64,000 nucleotides of DNA from Streptomyces diastatochromogenes (GCF_002242805.1 NZ_MCGQ01000016.1:481-64480), one strand, 5' to 3'; shown: positions 34,570 to 42,987, counted from the first letter of the stretch. The notes: a model not told the origin generated them from the sequence alone. Program-made: numbers and translations.

Positions 34570-35522
34570 TTGGTGCCCAGGGCCTGCTGGAGCGCCTTGA
34601 GGTTGGCCTCCTGGACCGAGAAGTAGTCCTTGCCCCGGGACTTCTCGGTGATGCCCTCGAGCGGGTCGAGGACGTCCGTCTTCAGGCCCGCGTCGCCGGC
34701 GATGGTCTTCGCGGTCTTGTCGCTGACGAGCGTCTCGTAGAAGACGGTGGTGACGCCGTCGGCCTTGGCCATCGTCTCCAGGTCCTTCACGCGCGCGGCG
34801 CTGGGCTCGGACTCAGGGTCGAGGCCGTTGATGGCCTCCTCGGTGAGGCCGTAGCGCTCGGCGAGGTAGCCGAAGGCGGCGTGCGTGGTGATGAAGACCT
34901 TGGTCCTCGTGTTCGCGAGGCCGTCCTTGAACTGGGTGTTCAGGTCGTCCAGCTTCTTGACCAGGGCGGCGGTGTTCTTCTTGTAGTCGGCCGCGTGGTC
35001 CGGGTCGGCCTTCTCGAAGGCCTTGCCGACGCCCTCGGCGACCTGGGCGTAGCGCACCGGGTCGAGCCAGATGTGCGGGTCCCTGCCGCCGGCCTCCTCG
35101 CCCTTGTGGGTGTCGTGCGCGGCCGCGTGGCCGCCGACCTCGTTGCCGTGCTGCTCCAGCGTGGTCAGGGAGGCCGCGTCGATCTTCGTCTTCACCGGGG
35201 ACTGGGCCACCGCGTCGTCGACGGAGGGCTGGAGGTTCTTCAGGTACAGGACCGCGTCGGACTCCTGGAGCCCCGCGATCTGCTGCGGGCTGATCTCCAG
35301 GTCGTGCGGTTCCTGGCCGGGGGAGGTCAGCGTGGTGACGTGGACGTGGCTGCCGCCGATCTGCTCGGCGAGGAAGGTCAGCGGATAGAACGACGCGACG
35401 ACGTCGAATTTGCCCGTGTTGCCCGCGGCGCTCGCGCCGGAGCAGGCGGTGAGGGTGGCGAGGCCGAGGGCGGTGACCGCGGTCGTCGCCACCGCGGGTA
35501 TGAGCTGTCGTCGTACGTTCAT
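34566..35522 (-). CDS. znuA: Zinc-binding lipoprotein ZnuA
   Basis: About 318 residues. A signal sequence ends in the lipobox LTAC (Cys near 27). The mature protein is of the cluster A-I metal-binding type: ASFYPLTFLAEQIGG, DPHIWLDPV, TTHAAFGYLAERYGL and FYETLVSDKTA. A His-rich loop (EQHGNEVGGHAAAHDTHKGE) is typical of zinc-specific family members. The ATG at 35522 is chosen by comparison with family N termini; ATG at 35531 and TTG at 35540 are alternatives. No ribosome site precedes it and a Zur-like box overlaps the start, so a leaderless or very short leader is possible. Confidence 0.94.
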   Translation of the reverse strand: MNVRRQLIPAVATTAVTALGLATLTACSGASAAGNTGKFDVVASFYPLTFLAEQIGGSHVHVTTLTSPGQEPHDLEISPQQIAGLQESDAVLYLKNLQPSVDDAVAQSPVKTKIDAASLTTLEQHGNEVGGHAAAHDTHKGEEAGGRDPHIWLDPVRYAQVAEGVGKAFEKADPDHAADYKKNTAALVKKLDDLNTQFKDGLANTRTKVFITTHAAFGYLAERYGLTEEAINGLDPESEPSAARVKDLETMAKADGVTTVFYETLVSDKTAKTIAGDAGLKTDVLDPLEGITEKSRGKDYFSVQEANLKALQQALGTK

Positions 35523-35536
35523 GACAGTCATTTTCA
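35522..35536. promoter_or_regulatory. Zur-box-like site 1 at the znuA start
   Basis: On the coding strand TGAAAAT-G-ACTGTCA, a 7-1-7 pattern close to the actinobacterial Zur box (TGAAAATGATTTTCA-like). It overlaps the proposed znuA start region. Mismatches occur in one half-site. Confidence 0.55.
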
Positions 35537-35543
35537 ACAAACA

Positions 35544-35558
35544 TGGAAACCGTTGTCA
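35544..35558. promoter_or_regulatory. Zur-box-like site 2 upstream of znuA
   Basis: On the coding strand TGACAAC-G-GTTTCCA, another 7-1-7 Fur-family pattern. Its centre is 22 bases from site 1, two turns of helix. The pair could allow cooperative Zur binding. The spacer also serves the divergent glyS gene. Confidence 0.55.
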
Positions 35559-35685
35559 ACAAGGCTGGTGAGGGCCCCAAGACAGGGGGGCCGATTTGGC
35601 CGTGGGGGAGCCTGCGCCGGTAACCTGAATCATTCGCTGGAAGCATCTCGCTTCAACGCCCGTCGTCGTTAATGAAGAGAGCACC

Positions 35686-37068
35686 GTGGCCGCCGACAAG
35701 ATCGACACCATCGTCAGCCTGAGCAAGCGCCGTGGCTTCGTTTTCCCCTGCAGTGAGATCTACGGCGGACAGCGTGCCGCCTGGGACTACGGACCGCTGG
35801 GTGTCGAGCTCAAGGAGAACATCAAGCGCCAGTGGTGGCGCTACATGGTGACGTCGCGCGAGGACGTGGTCGGTATCGACTCGTCCGTCATCCTGGCCTC
35901 CGAGGTCTGGGTCGCCTCCGGCCACGTCGCCACCTTCACGGACCCGCTGACCGAGTGCACCTCGTGTCACAAGCGGTTCCGTGCCGACCACCTGGAAGAG
36001 GCGTACGAGGAGAAGAAGGGCCACGCCCCGGCGAACGGCCTGGCCGACATCAACTGCCCGAACTGCGGCAACAAGGGCCAGTTCACCGAGCCCAAGCAGT
36101 TCTCGGGTCTGCTCTCCACCCACCTCGGCCCGACCCAGGACTCCGGTTCCGTCGCCTACCTGCGCCCCGAGACCGCCCAGGGCATCTTCACCAACTTTGC
36201 CCAGGTGCAGACCACCTCGCGCCGCAAGCCGCCGTTCGGCATCGCGCAGATGGGCAAGTCGTTCCGCAACGAGATCACGCCGGGCAACTTCATCTTCCGC
36301 ACCCGTGAGTTCGAGCAGATGGAGATGGAGTTCTTCGTCAAGCCGGGCGAGGACGAGACGTGGCACGAGTACTGGATGGAGCAGCGCTGGAACTGGTACA
36401 CCGGCCTGGGTCTCCGGACTGAGAACATGCGCTGGTACGACCACCCGAAGGAGAAGCTCTCCCACTACTCCAAGCGCACCGCCGACATCGAGTACCGCTT
36501 CCAGTTCGGCGGCAGCGAGTGGGGCGAGCTGGAGGGTGTCGCCAACCGCACCGACTACGACCTGGGTGCGCACTCGAAGGCGTCGGGCCAGGACCTCTCC
36601 TACTTCGACCAGGAGGCCCAGGAGCGCTGGACTCCGTACGTCATCGAGCCCGCGGCCGGTGTCGGCCGCACCATGCTGGCCTTCCTGCTCGACGCCTACG
36701 TCGAGGACGAGGCGCCGAACGCCAAGGGCAAGATGGAGAAGCGGACGGTGCTGCGCCTCGACCACCGTCTGGCCCCGGTGAAGGTGGCGGTTCTGCCGCT
36801 GTCCCGCAACCCCGAGCTGTCCCCGAAGGCCAAGGGTCTCGCCCAGGCGCTGCGCCAGCACTGGAACATCGAGTTCGACGACGCGGGCGCCATCGGCCGC
36901 CGCTACCGTCGCCAGGACGAGATCGGTACGCCGTTCTGTGTGACCGTCGACTTCGACACGCTCGACGACAACGCGGTGACCGTGCGTGAGCGGGACTCGA
37001 TGAAGCAGGAACGCGTGTCGCTGGACCAGATCGAGGGGTACCTGGCCAGCCGACTGATCGGCTGCTGA
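35686..37068 (+). CDS. glyS: Glycine-tRNA ligase (alpha2 type)
   Basis: A 460-residue class II synthetase that charges tRNA-Gly. KRRGFVFPCSEIYGG is the N-terminal signature and QTTSRRKPPFGIAQMGKSFR precedes motif 2 (EITPGNFIFRTREFEQME). Motif 3 is AAGVGRTMLAFL. The anticodon-binding domain covers about 360-455. Two pairs, CTSCHK and NCPNCGNKG (residues about 87-127), form a Cys4 potential zinc site. The gene starts at GTG and diverges from znuA. Confidence 0.97.
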   Translation: MAADKIDTIVSLSKRRGFVFPCSEIYGGQRAAWDYGPLGVELKENIKRQWWRYMVTSREDVVGIDSSVILASEVWVASGHVATFTDPLTECTSCHKRFRADHLEEAYEEKKGHAPANGLADINCPNCGNKGQFTEPKQFSGLLSTHLGPTQDSGSVAYLRPETAQGIFTNFAQVQTTSRRKPPFGIAQMGKSFRNEITPGNFIFRTREFEQMEMEFFVKPGEDETWHEYWMEQRWNWYTGLGLRTENMRWYDHPKEKLSHYSKRTADIEYRFQFGGSEWGELEGVANRTDYDLGAHSKASGQDLSYFDQEAQERWTPYVIEPAAGVGRTMLAFLLDAYVEDEAPNAKGKMEKRTVLRLDHRLAPVKVAVLPLSRNPELSPKAKGLAQALRQHWNIEFDDAGAIGRRYRRQDEIGTPFCVTVDFDTLDDNAVTVRERDSMKQERVSLDQIEGYLASRLIGC

Positions 37069-37091
37069 GGCCTGCGGCGCTTCACCTGAAT

Positions 37092-37132
37092 CGCCCACCC
37101 ACCACCCGACTCGGTCGGCTGGTGGGTGGGCG
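37092..37132. terminator. Strong bidirectional terminator hairpin
   Basis: CGCCCACCCACC (37092-37103) pairs perfectly with GGTGGGTGGGCG (37121-37132), with a smaller CCGAC/GTCGG stem inside. It lies between glyS and the convergent phosphatase-family gene and probably serves both. Confidence 0.85.
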
Positions 37133-37156
37133 TTCTGGTTCACCGGTCCAGGTCGT

Positions 37157-38269
37157 CTACAGGTCCAGGTCCACGTACAGCGCCGCGTGGTCGGAGGCGG
37201 CGTTGCCCTTCGACGTCACGGTGTCGAAGGACTTGATGCCGTCCGCGAAGATTCCGCGGGTCTCCACACCGACGTGCTGCACCTCGGGCCACAGCGACGG
37301 CGGGAGCAGCAGGTAGTCGATCTTGTCGTCCTCGCGGCTGCAGTCCCCGTGGGTGCCGGGCACTCCGCGATAGGAGTGGTGGCTCATCACGTCACGCAGA
37401 CCGGTTTCCCCCAGCTCCACGGCAGGCGCGCTGTTCGGGTCGTCGTTGAGGTCTCCGGCGACCATGACGTGCGGGGTGCGCTCCAGCGCGGCCTGGTAGA
37501 TCTCCGCGACCCGCCTCGCCTGGGCCAGCCGCAGCTCCGGGTTGTCCTGGAACTTGCTCTTGAGATGGTTGCCGAGGATCACGAGCGGGGACCCGTCGAG
37601 CTGGATCTCGAACTCGGGACAGTCGCGGCTGAAGAGACGGTTCTCGGGGTGTTCCGGATCGGTGTCGAAGATGTGGGTCCGCACGGTGGTGATCGGGTGC
37701 CGGCTGAGGATCCCGATGTCGATGCCCCGGGGGTCGTTGCCGTCGATCAGCAGGTTGTAGGGGTACGGCCGCCTGCCGAGCGCCCCCTCCAGGATCTGCT
37801 TGTTGAAGCGCTCCAGGGTGAGCCGGTCCTCGACCTCCACCGTCAGCAGGATGTCGGCGTCGACCTCGGAGACCACCCGTCCGGTGTTGCGCACCACGTC
37901 CAGATCGAGGTCGTCCTGCCCCAGTTCGACCCAACCGGCCCACCCGGAGCGGCCCTTGGCGAGGAACTCGATGGTGGTGTCCTTCCCCGACCCGTGCGTC
38001 CTGAACAGCCCGGAGCCCTCGCCCGGGCGGGACTGGTTCACGAAGATCGACGGCGGGTCCTTCGGGTCGACGGCGTACGCCCGGTACTTCAGGATGAGCC
38101 GGGTGATCTCCGTCTTGTCCGTTTCCTGATACACCGGCAGGTCGAGGAGAGCGACCAACTTGTTGAAGTCGCTGAGGACTTCCTCGCTCTTGGCCGGGTT
38201 CGAGAGGCGGAACGCCGTGGGCCGGCGGAAGAGGTTCTCCATGTTGAAGGTGGCGATACGGATGCTCAT
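37157..38269 (-). CDS. Endonuclease/exonuclease/phosphatase family protein
   Basis: A 370-residue DNase I-like hydrolase. The N terminus RIATFNMENLFRRP, the EVEDRLTLERFN metal-binding Glu region, HVMVAGDLNDDPNSAP and the C-terminal ASDHAALYVDLDL are the hallmarks of the EEP superfamily. It has no signal peptide. The ATG has GGAGG seven bases upstream. Substrate could be nucleic acid or a phosphoester; the long family makes precise assignment impossible. It converges with glyS. Confidence 0.88.
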   Translation of the reverse strand: MSIRIATFNMENLFRRPTAFRLSNPAKSEEVLSDFNKLVALLDLPVYQETDKTEITRLILKYRAYAVDPKDPPSIFVNQSRPGEGSGLFRTHGSGKDTTIEFLAKGRSGWAGWVELGQDDLDLDVVRNTGRVVSEVDADILLTVEVEDRLTLERFNKQILEGALGRRPYPYNLLIDGNDPRGIDIGILSRHPITTVRTHIFDTDPEHPENRLFSRDCPEFEIQLDGSPLVILGNHLKSKFQDNPELRLAQARRVAEIYQAALERTPHVMVAGDLNDDPNSAPAVELGETGLRDVMSHHSYRGVPGTHGDCSREDDKIDYLLLPPSLWPEVQHVGVETRGIFADGIKSFDTVTSKGNAASDHAALYVDLDL

Positions 38270-38464
38270 CGCGGGCCTCCTCGGCGGCGCAAGAGCACCG
38301 CACGGCCGACGGCAGGCGCCGCCTGAAAGACTGCTCGCCGACAACTCCCATTCTCCGAGCACCGCTGAACGGTGTCCAACGGAGCCGGCTTCCCGGAATT
38401 GGTCCTCCATGAAGGCGGGGGATTGGCCCTGTCCGGGGATCGGCCGGGTCAGCAGGGTGGCGGC

Positions 38465-39076
38465 ATGAGTCTCGCCTTTCTGCTGACCACCCTTGTCGTC
38501 GTCGCCACCCCGGGTACCGGTGTCGTCTACACCCTTGCCGCCGCCCTGTCCCACGGCCGCCGCGCGAGCGTGGTCGCCGCGTTCGCCTGTGCGCTCGGGA
38601 TCGTGCCGCACGTGCTCGCCACCGTCACCGGGCTCGCCGCGCTGCTGAACGCGAGCGCCGCCGCCTTTCAGATCGTCAAGTACGCCGGTGTGGCGTATCT
38701 GCTCTACATGGCGTGGGCGACGCTGCGGGACAAGGAGGCGCTCGTCGTCGAGCAGGACAGCGGGCCCCGGTCGGCGGGGCGGGTGATTGTCCGGGGCGTG
38801 CTCATCAATCTGCTCAATCCCAAGCTGACGATCTTCTTCTTCGCCTTCCTGCCCCAGTTCGTCAGCCCCGACGAGCCGCACGCGCTCCCGCGCATGCTGG
38901 GCCTGAGCGGTGTCTTCATGCTGCTGACCTTCGTCGTCTTCGCCCTGTACGGGGTGCTGGCCGCCTCCGTACGCAGCCACGTCACGTCCCGACCGAGGGT
39001 CATGACCTGGCTGCGGCGGAGCTTCGCGGGTTCCTTCCTCGCGCTCGGTACCAAGCTCGCGTTGACGGCTCGGTAG
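38465..39076 (+). CDS. LysE/RhtB-family amino-acid exporter
   Basis: A 203-residue membrane protein with about six hydrophobic helices. The N-terminal LTTLVVVATPGTGVVYTLAA contains the conserved TPGP-like (TPGT) motif. GVLINLLNPKLTIFFFAFLP is the typical LysE signature. Proteins of the family export amino acids such as lysine, threonine or homoserine. The ATG has a weak AGGGTGG site, and the 195-base region before it contains no other gene. Confidence 0.92.
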   Translation: MSLAFLLTTLVVVATPGTGVVYTLAAALSHGRRASVVAAFACALGIVPHVLATVTGLAALLNASAAAFQIVKYAGVAYLLYMAWATLRDKEALVVEQDSGPRSAGRVIVRGVLINLLNPKLTIFFFAFLPQFVSPDEPHALPRMLGLSGVFMLLTFVVFALYGVLAASVRSHVTSRPRVMTWLRRSFAGSFLALGTKLALTAR

Positions 39077-39105
39077 CGGCGGCTCGACCTTGACGACAGC
39101 TGCCT

Positions 39106-39771
39106 TCAGAGGCTGCGGGCGGTGATGTCGCCGGCGGAGGTGGTGGCCCGGATGTCGAGTTCGGCGGTGCCGTCGTTCTTGAGGGCGTTGCTGACGCGGC
39201 CGTAGGCGGTGCCCGCGTCCAGGGTGGCCGAGACACCGGCCGTGGCGCCGACCGTGATGTCGCCGGACTGGGTGCGGAGCACGACCGTGCCGCGTACGGC
39301 CTCGGCGATCCGGATGTCGCCCCGTGCGGTGCTGATCTCCGCGGGGCCGCCCAGCCGGCCGACCTCGACGTCGCCGTCGGTCGCGGTGAGGCGGACGCTC
39401 GCGGCCTCGTCGATCTTGATCTGGCGGTACGCGCCTTCGAAGACGACGTCGCCGAGGCGTCCGACACCGCGCAGCTCGCAGCTGGCGGTCTTGGCCTCGA
39501 CGCGGGAGCCGGCGGGCAGTTGGACGGTGACCTCCACGGATCCGGAGGGGCCGAAGAGCTGGTTGCCGGGGGTCGGGGCCGCGATCCGCAGGACGCCGTC
39601 GGCGTAGGAGACGGTGATCTCCTCGGCGGCCTTGGTGTCGCGGCTCTTGGCGGGGTTGGCGGGCCGGACCTCGACGGTGGTGTCGCCGCGGTCGGCGGCG
39701 ATGAACTGCACGCGTCCGGCGGGGATGTCCAGGACGGCGGAGATCGCGGCGGGGGTGTCGAACTTCTGCAT
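39106..39771 (-). CDS. DUF4097-family beta-strand repeat protein
   Basis: A 221-residue protein of repeating beta strands: DGVLRIAAPT, GDVVFEGAYRQIKI, ATDGDVEVGRLGGPAEISTA, RGDIRIAEAV and QSGDITVGAT, the putative-adhesin pattern of DUF4097. No signal peptide or membrane segment was seen, so it is probably cytoplasmic. GGGAGAG precedes the ATG at 39771. It diverges from the GbsR/MarR regulator across a region of repeated TTGCAACGG motifs, which suggests control by that regulator. Confidence 0.88.
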   Translation of the reverse strand: MQKFDTPAAISAVLDIPAGRVQFIAADRGDTTVEVRPANPAKSRDTKAAEEITVSYADGVLRIAAPTPGNQLFGPSGSVEVTVQLPAGSRVEAKTASCELRGVGRLGDVVFEGAYRQIKIDEAASVRLTATDGDVEVGRLGGPAEISTARGDIRIAEAVRGTVVLRTQSGDITVGATAGVSATLDAGTAYGRVSNALKNDGTAELDIRATTSAGDITARSL

Positions 39772-39846
39772 CGTGCTCTCCCGTGTTCGTGCGTGGTTTC
39801 TGACAACGGAAACGCTACGTTGCTTTCCATGTTTCGACAACGCACT

Positions 39847-39944
39847 TGTTGCACCGAATTGACATCTGTGCAGGTGAGAGTAGAGAAACTGTTGCAACGG
39901 CCTTGGGCGGTAATGCAACGGCCCTCTCCTTGTCGTTGCAATGG
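39847..39944. promoter_or_regulatory. Array of GTTGCAACGG-like motifs between DUF4097 and GbsR/MarR genes
   Basis: Related copies occur at 39847-39854 (GTTGCAC), 39891-39900 (GTTGCAACGG, palindromic core GTTGCAAC), 39913-39921 (TGCAACGGC) and 39935-39943 (GTTGCAATG). The spacing is about 22 bases between the last three, consistent with same-face binding of a repeated operator. Confidence 0.6.
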
Positions 39945-39965
39945 ATGAGGAGTGAACGCTATAGT
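39936..39965 (+). promoter_or_regulatory. Candidate promoter for the GbsR/MarR gene
   Basis: TTGCAA (39936-39941) and TATAGT (39960-39965) are 18 bases apart, close to the housekeeping consensus. The -35 element overlaps the last TTGCAA motif of the array, as expected for autorepression. Confidence 0.65.
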
Positions 39966-40009
39966 GGGGGGATCAGGGACCGTCGCGAAGAATGACCGAG
40001 GAGACCGCG

Positions 40010-40741
40010 ATGCCGGGAGGCAGGCTCACCCAGCAGGACCGCCAGCAGATCGCGCTGGGGCTGGCCGACGGCCTCCCCTACGCCGAGATCGCCCGACGCC
40101 TCGACCGTCCGACCTCGACGATCACTCGTGAGGTGATGCGCAACGGCGGCCCCACCGCCTACCGCGCCGACCTCGCCCACCGCGCCACCGAACGCCGCGC
40201 CCACCGACGCGGGCCCGCCGCCTCCCGAGGGCCGGAGTCGGTCGCCCAGCCGCACGGACGCGACGCCGAGGCCGTGCGCGAGTACGAGGAGACGCTCACC
40301 ACCGTCTTCATGCAGTCGGGTACGCCCAAGATGATGGCCCGGGTGCTGGCCTGTCTCTGCATCAGCGACGCGGCCAGCCTCACCGCGTCCGAACTCGTCC
40401 AGCGTCTCCAGGTCAGCCCGGCGTCCGTCTCCAAGGCGGTCGCGTTCCTCGAAGAGCAGGGTCTCGTCCGCCGGGAGCGCGACGAACGCCGCCGCGAGCG
40501 CTACTTCGTCGACGACGACGTCTGGTACCAGTCGATGATGGCCAGCGCCCGCGGTACCGCCCAGGTCGCCGAAACCGCGCGCCAGGGCGTCGCCATCCTC
40601 GGCCCGCACACCCCCGCCGCCACCCGCCTGGAGAACATCGGCCGCTTCCTGGACTTCGTCAGCGAGAGCATCACCCGCGCCGCCGAACAGGCCCGCGAAG
40701 TCCTCCACACCAAACCCGGGGAATCGCGGGGTTCCAGCTGA
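40010..40741 (+). CDS. GbsR/MarR-family regulator with an extra N-terminal IS30-type HTH
   Basis: About 243 residues. The first about 55 residues (LTQQDRQQIALGLADGLPYA, EIARRLDRPTSTITREVMRN) match the helix-turn-helix of IS30-family transposases. The C-terminal part holds a MarR/GbsR winged helix with LTASELVQRLQVSPASVSKA and VAFLEEQGLVRRERDERRRE. The ATG at 40010 is preferred because GAGGAG lies 6 bases upstream; an ATG at 39992 is an alternative. It is likely to bind the TTGCAACGG array and regulate the divergent DUF4097 gene. Confidence 0.88.
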   Translation: MPGGRLTQQDRQQIALGLADGLPYAEIARRLDRPTSTITREVMRNGGPTAYRADLAHRATERRAHRRGPAASRGPESVAQPHGRDAEAVREYEETLTTVFMQSGTPKMMARVLACLCISDAASLTASELVQRLQVSPASVSKAVAFLEEQGLVRRERDERRRERYFVDDDVWYQSMMASARGTAQVAETARQGVAILGPHTPAATRLENIGRFLDFVSESITRAAEQAREVLHTKPGESRGSS

Positions 40742-40747
40742 GCGGGC

Positions 40748-41800
40748 TCAACGGCCCTGCAGTGCCTTCACGTTGTCGCCGAAGGTCCAGTTCTTCGAGC
40801 CGTCCCAGTTGATCGACCAGGTCATCAGGCCCTTGAGTGAGGTGCCGTAGTGCTTCCAGGCCTGGGAGACCAGGGACGGGGTCATGTAGCCACCGCCCGC
40901 GCCCGACTGTGCCGGCAGCCCCGGCACCTGCTTGTCGTACGGCACCCTGATCGTCGTACCCTGCACGACCAGGCCCTTGTTGAGGCAGTCGGTCTGGGCG
41001 GTGAAGCCCGCGACGGTGCCCGCCGAGTAGGAGTCGCCGGAGCAGCCGTACATGCTGCCGTTGTAGTACTGCATGTTCAGCCACCACAGGCGGCCGTTGT
41101 CCGCGTACTTCTTGATGATCGGCAGGTACGCGCCCCAGATCGAGCCGTAGGCGATGCTGCCGCCGGTGACGTAGGCGGTCTCCGGGGCCATGGTGAGCCC
41201 GAAGTTGGACGGCATCTGTGCCAGCACCCCGTCGATGATGCGGATCAGGTTGGCCTGGGACGTGGACAGTTGGGCGATGTTCCCGCTGCCGACCAGGCCC
41301 GTCTCGATGTCGATGTCGATGCCGTCGAAGTTGTACTTCTTCAGGATCGGGACGATCGTCGCCACGAACCGGTCGGCGACCGCGCTGGAGGAGAGGTCGA
41401 TGCCGGCCGCCGCGCCGCCGATCGACAGCAGGATCGTCTGGCCGGACGCCTTGGCCGCGCACATCTCGGCGGGCGTGGCCACCTTCACGCCGCTGTCCAT
41501 GCCGTCCTCCCACAGGGCCGTGCCGTCCGAACGGATGACGGGGAAGGCCGCGTTGACGACGTTGTAGCCGTGCGCGGGGATGCGGGAGTCGGTGATGGGG
41601 GTCCAGCCGAAGGGCGGGTGGACGCCGTTGGCCGAGCCGTCCCAGTTCTCCCAGTAGCCCTGGAGCACCTTGCCGGTCGGGCGGGACTTCACGGCACAGG
41701 TGTCGGCGGCCGAGGCGGTGGGGGCGGCGGCGATCGCGAGCGGGGCGAGGACGGCCGTGGTGAGCGCTGCGGTGAGCAGCCTGAGCGTGCGGCGGAGCAT
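40748..41800 (-). CDS. Secreted GH18 chitinase
   Basis: A 350-residue glycoside hydrolase. A signal peptide (about residues 1-31, ending TASA) leads to a single GH18 catalytic domain without a recognisable chitin-binding domain. YWENWDGSANGVHPPFGWTP starts the domain. KYNFDGIDIDIE is the catalytic DxxDxDxE motif, with Glu as proton donor. LTMAPETAYV and WSINWDGSKNW complete the family pattern. GGGAGG precedes the ATG. Two DasR-type boxes lie upstream, so N-acetylglucosamine-responsive regulation is likely. Confidence 0.93.
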   Translation of the reverse strand: MLRRTLRLLTAALTTAVLAPLAIAAAPTASAADTCAVKSRPTGKVLQGYWENWDGSANGVHPPFGWTPITDSRIPAHGYNVVNAAFPVIRSDGTALWEDGMDSGVKVATPAEMCAAKASGQTILLSIGGAAAGIDLSSSAVADRFVATIVPILKKYNFDGIDIDIETGLVGSGNIAQLSTSQANLIRIIDGVLAQMPSNFGLTMAPETAYVTGGSIAYGSIWGAYLPIIKKYADNGRLWWLNMQYYNGSMYGCSGDSYSAGTVAGFTAQTDCLNKGLVVQGTTIRVPYDKQVPGLPAQSGAGGGYMTPSLVSQAWKHYGTSLKGLMTWSINWDGSKNWTFGDNVKALQGR

Positions 41801-41862
41801 GCGGAGCCTCCCGGTGGGGTCGGGGTGGGTGCATACAGGTGTCGTAGGCATGACAGTGCATG

Positions 41863-41874
41863 TGGTCCAGACCT
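41863..41874. promoter_or_regulatory. DasR/chitinase-type box 1, TGGTCCAGACCT
   Basis: This 12-mer is the known repeat motif of Streptomyces chitinase promoters and matches the core of the DasR-responsive element (ACTGGTCTAGACCA-like). It lies 63-74 bases upstream of the chitinase start. Confidence 0.75.
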
Positions 41875-41883
41875 CTCGTCAAT

Positions 41884-41895
41884 AGGTCTGGACCA
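41884..41895. promoter_or_regulatory. DasR/chitinase-type box 2 (inverted copy)
   Basis: AGGTCTGGACCA is the exact reverse complement of box 1. In known chitinase promoters the boxes flank the -35 region; here they form an inverted pair with a 9-base spacer. Confidence 0.75.
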
Positions 41896-41930
41896 AGCCG
41901 TGACGCAGGGGGTGTGCTGACAAGTATGGA

Positions 41931-41954
41931 CTGACAGATATTGAAATCTGTCAG
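41931..41954. promoter_or_regulatory. Inverted repeat CTGACAGAT/ATCTGTCAG
   Basis: Perfect 9-bp arms separated by ATTGAA lie 29-52 bases before the aldo/keto reductase start. Flanking CTGACA (41918-41923) and CTGTCA (41955-41960) add further half-sites. The TetR-family gene downstream is a candidate binder. Confidence 0.6.
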
Positions 41955-41982
41955 CTGTCATGCCAAGCTGGAGGACATGACG

Positions 41983-42987
41983 ATGCGAACCCGAACCCTC
42001 GGAACCACCGGCCCCCAGGTCTCCGCCCTCGGCCTCGGCTGCATGGGCATGTCCGCGCTGTACGGCGACGCCGACCGCGCGGAGTCCGTCGCGACCATCC
42101 ACGCCGCCCTGGAAGCGGGCGTGACCCTGCTGGACACCGGCGACTTCTACGGCATGGGCCACAACGAACTGCTGATCGGCGAGGCCCTACGCACCGCTCC
42201 CGCCGCCCGGCGCGAGCAGGCGCTGGTCAGCGTGAAGTTCGGCGCCCTGCGCGGCCCCGACGGCGGCTGGACCGGCTACGACGGCCGCCCCGCCGCGGTG
42301 AAGAACTTCGCCGCCTACTCCCTGCAGCGCCTCGGCGTCGACCACATCGACGTCTACCGGATCGCCCGCCTCGACCCCGACGTGCCGATCGAGGAGACCG
42401 TCGGCGCGATCGCCGAACTGATCGAGCAGGGGTACGTGCGGCACGTCGGCCTGAGCGAGGTCGGCGCCGAGACCATCCGGCGGGCCGCCGCCGTCGCGCC
42501 GATCGCGGACCTGCAGATCGAGTACTCGCTCATCTCCCGCGGTATCGAGGAGTCGATCCTGCCGACCACCCGTGAGCTGGGCATCTCCGTCACCGCGTAC
42601 GGAGTCCTCTCCCGCGGCCTGATCTCCGGCCACTTCTCCCGCGACCGGCAGCTGGCCGCGAACGACTTCCGCGCCTACTCGCCCCGCTTCCAGGGCGACA
42701 ACCTCCAGCACAACCTGAGCCTCGTCGACGCGCTCCGCAAGATCGCCGAGCAGAAGGGCGTGACGGTCGCGCAGATCGCCATCGCCTGGGTGCTCTCCCG
42801 CGGCGAGGACATCGTGCCGCTGATCGGCGCCCGCACCCGCGAGCGGCTGGACGAGTCGCTGGGCGCGCTGGACGTGACCCTGGACGAGGCCGACCTGACG
42901 GCGATCGAGCAGGCCGTGCCGGCGGACGCGGCGGCCGGCGACCGCTACCCGACCGCCGCCATGGCCCACCTCGACAGCGAGCGCTGA
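41983..42987 (+). CDS. Aldo/keto reductase
   Basis: A 334-residue NADPH-dependent oxidoreductase. RTLGTTGPQVSALGLGCMGM is the family N terminus. The catalytic tetrad region includes LLDTGDFYGMGHNELLIGEA (Asp and Tyr) and the Lys in VSVKFG. The usual His (HHD-like) position reads YRIARLDPDVPIEETV, which differs. SRGEDIVPLIGARTRERLDE binds the cofactor. The ATG at 41983 has GGAGG 8 bases upstream; an ATG at 41977 is too close. An operator-like repeat precedes the gene and a TetR gene follows. Confidence 0.92.
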   Translation: MRTRTLGTTGPQVSALGLGCMGMSALYGDADRAESVATIHAALEAGVTLLDTGDFYGMGHNELLIGEALRTAPAARREQALVSVKFGALRGPDGGWTGYDGRPAAVKNFAAYSLQRLGVDHIDVYRIARLDPDVPIEETVGAIAELIEQGYVRHVGLSEVGAETIRRAAAVAPIADLQIEYSLISRGIEESILPTTRELGISVTAYGVLSRGLISGHFSRDRQLAANDFRAYSPRFQGDNLQHNLSLVDALRKIAEQKGVTVAQIAIAWVLSRGEDIVPLIGARTRERLDESLGALDVTLDEADLTAIEQAVPADAAAGDRYPTAAMAHLDSER

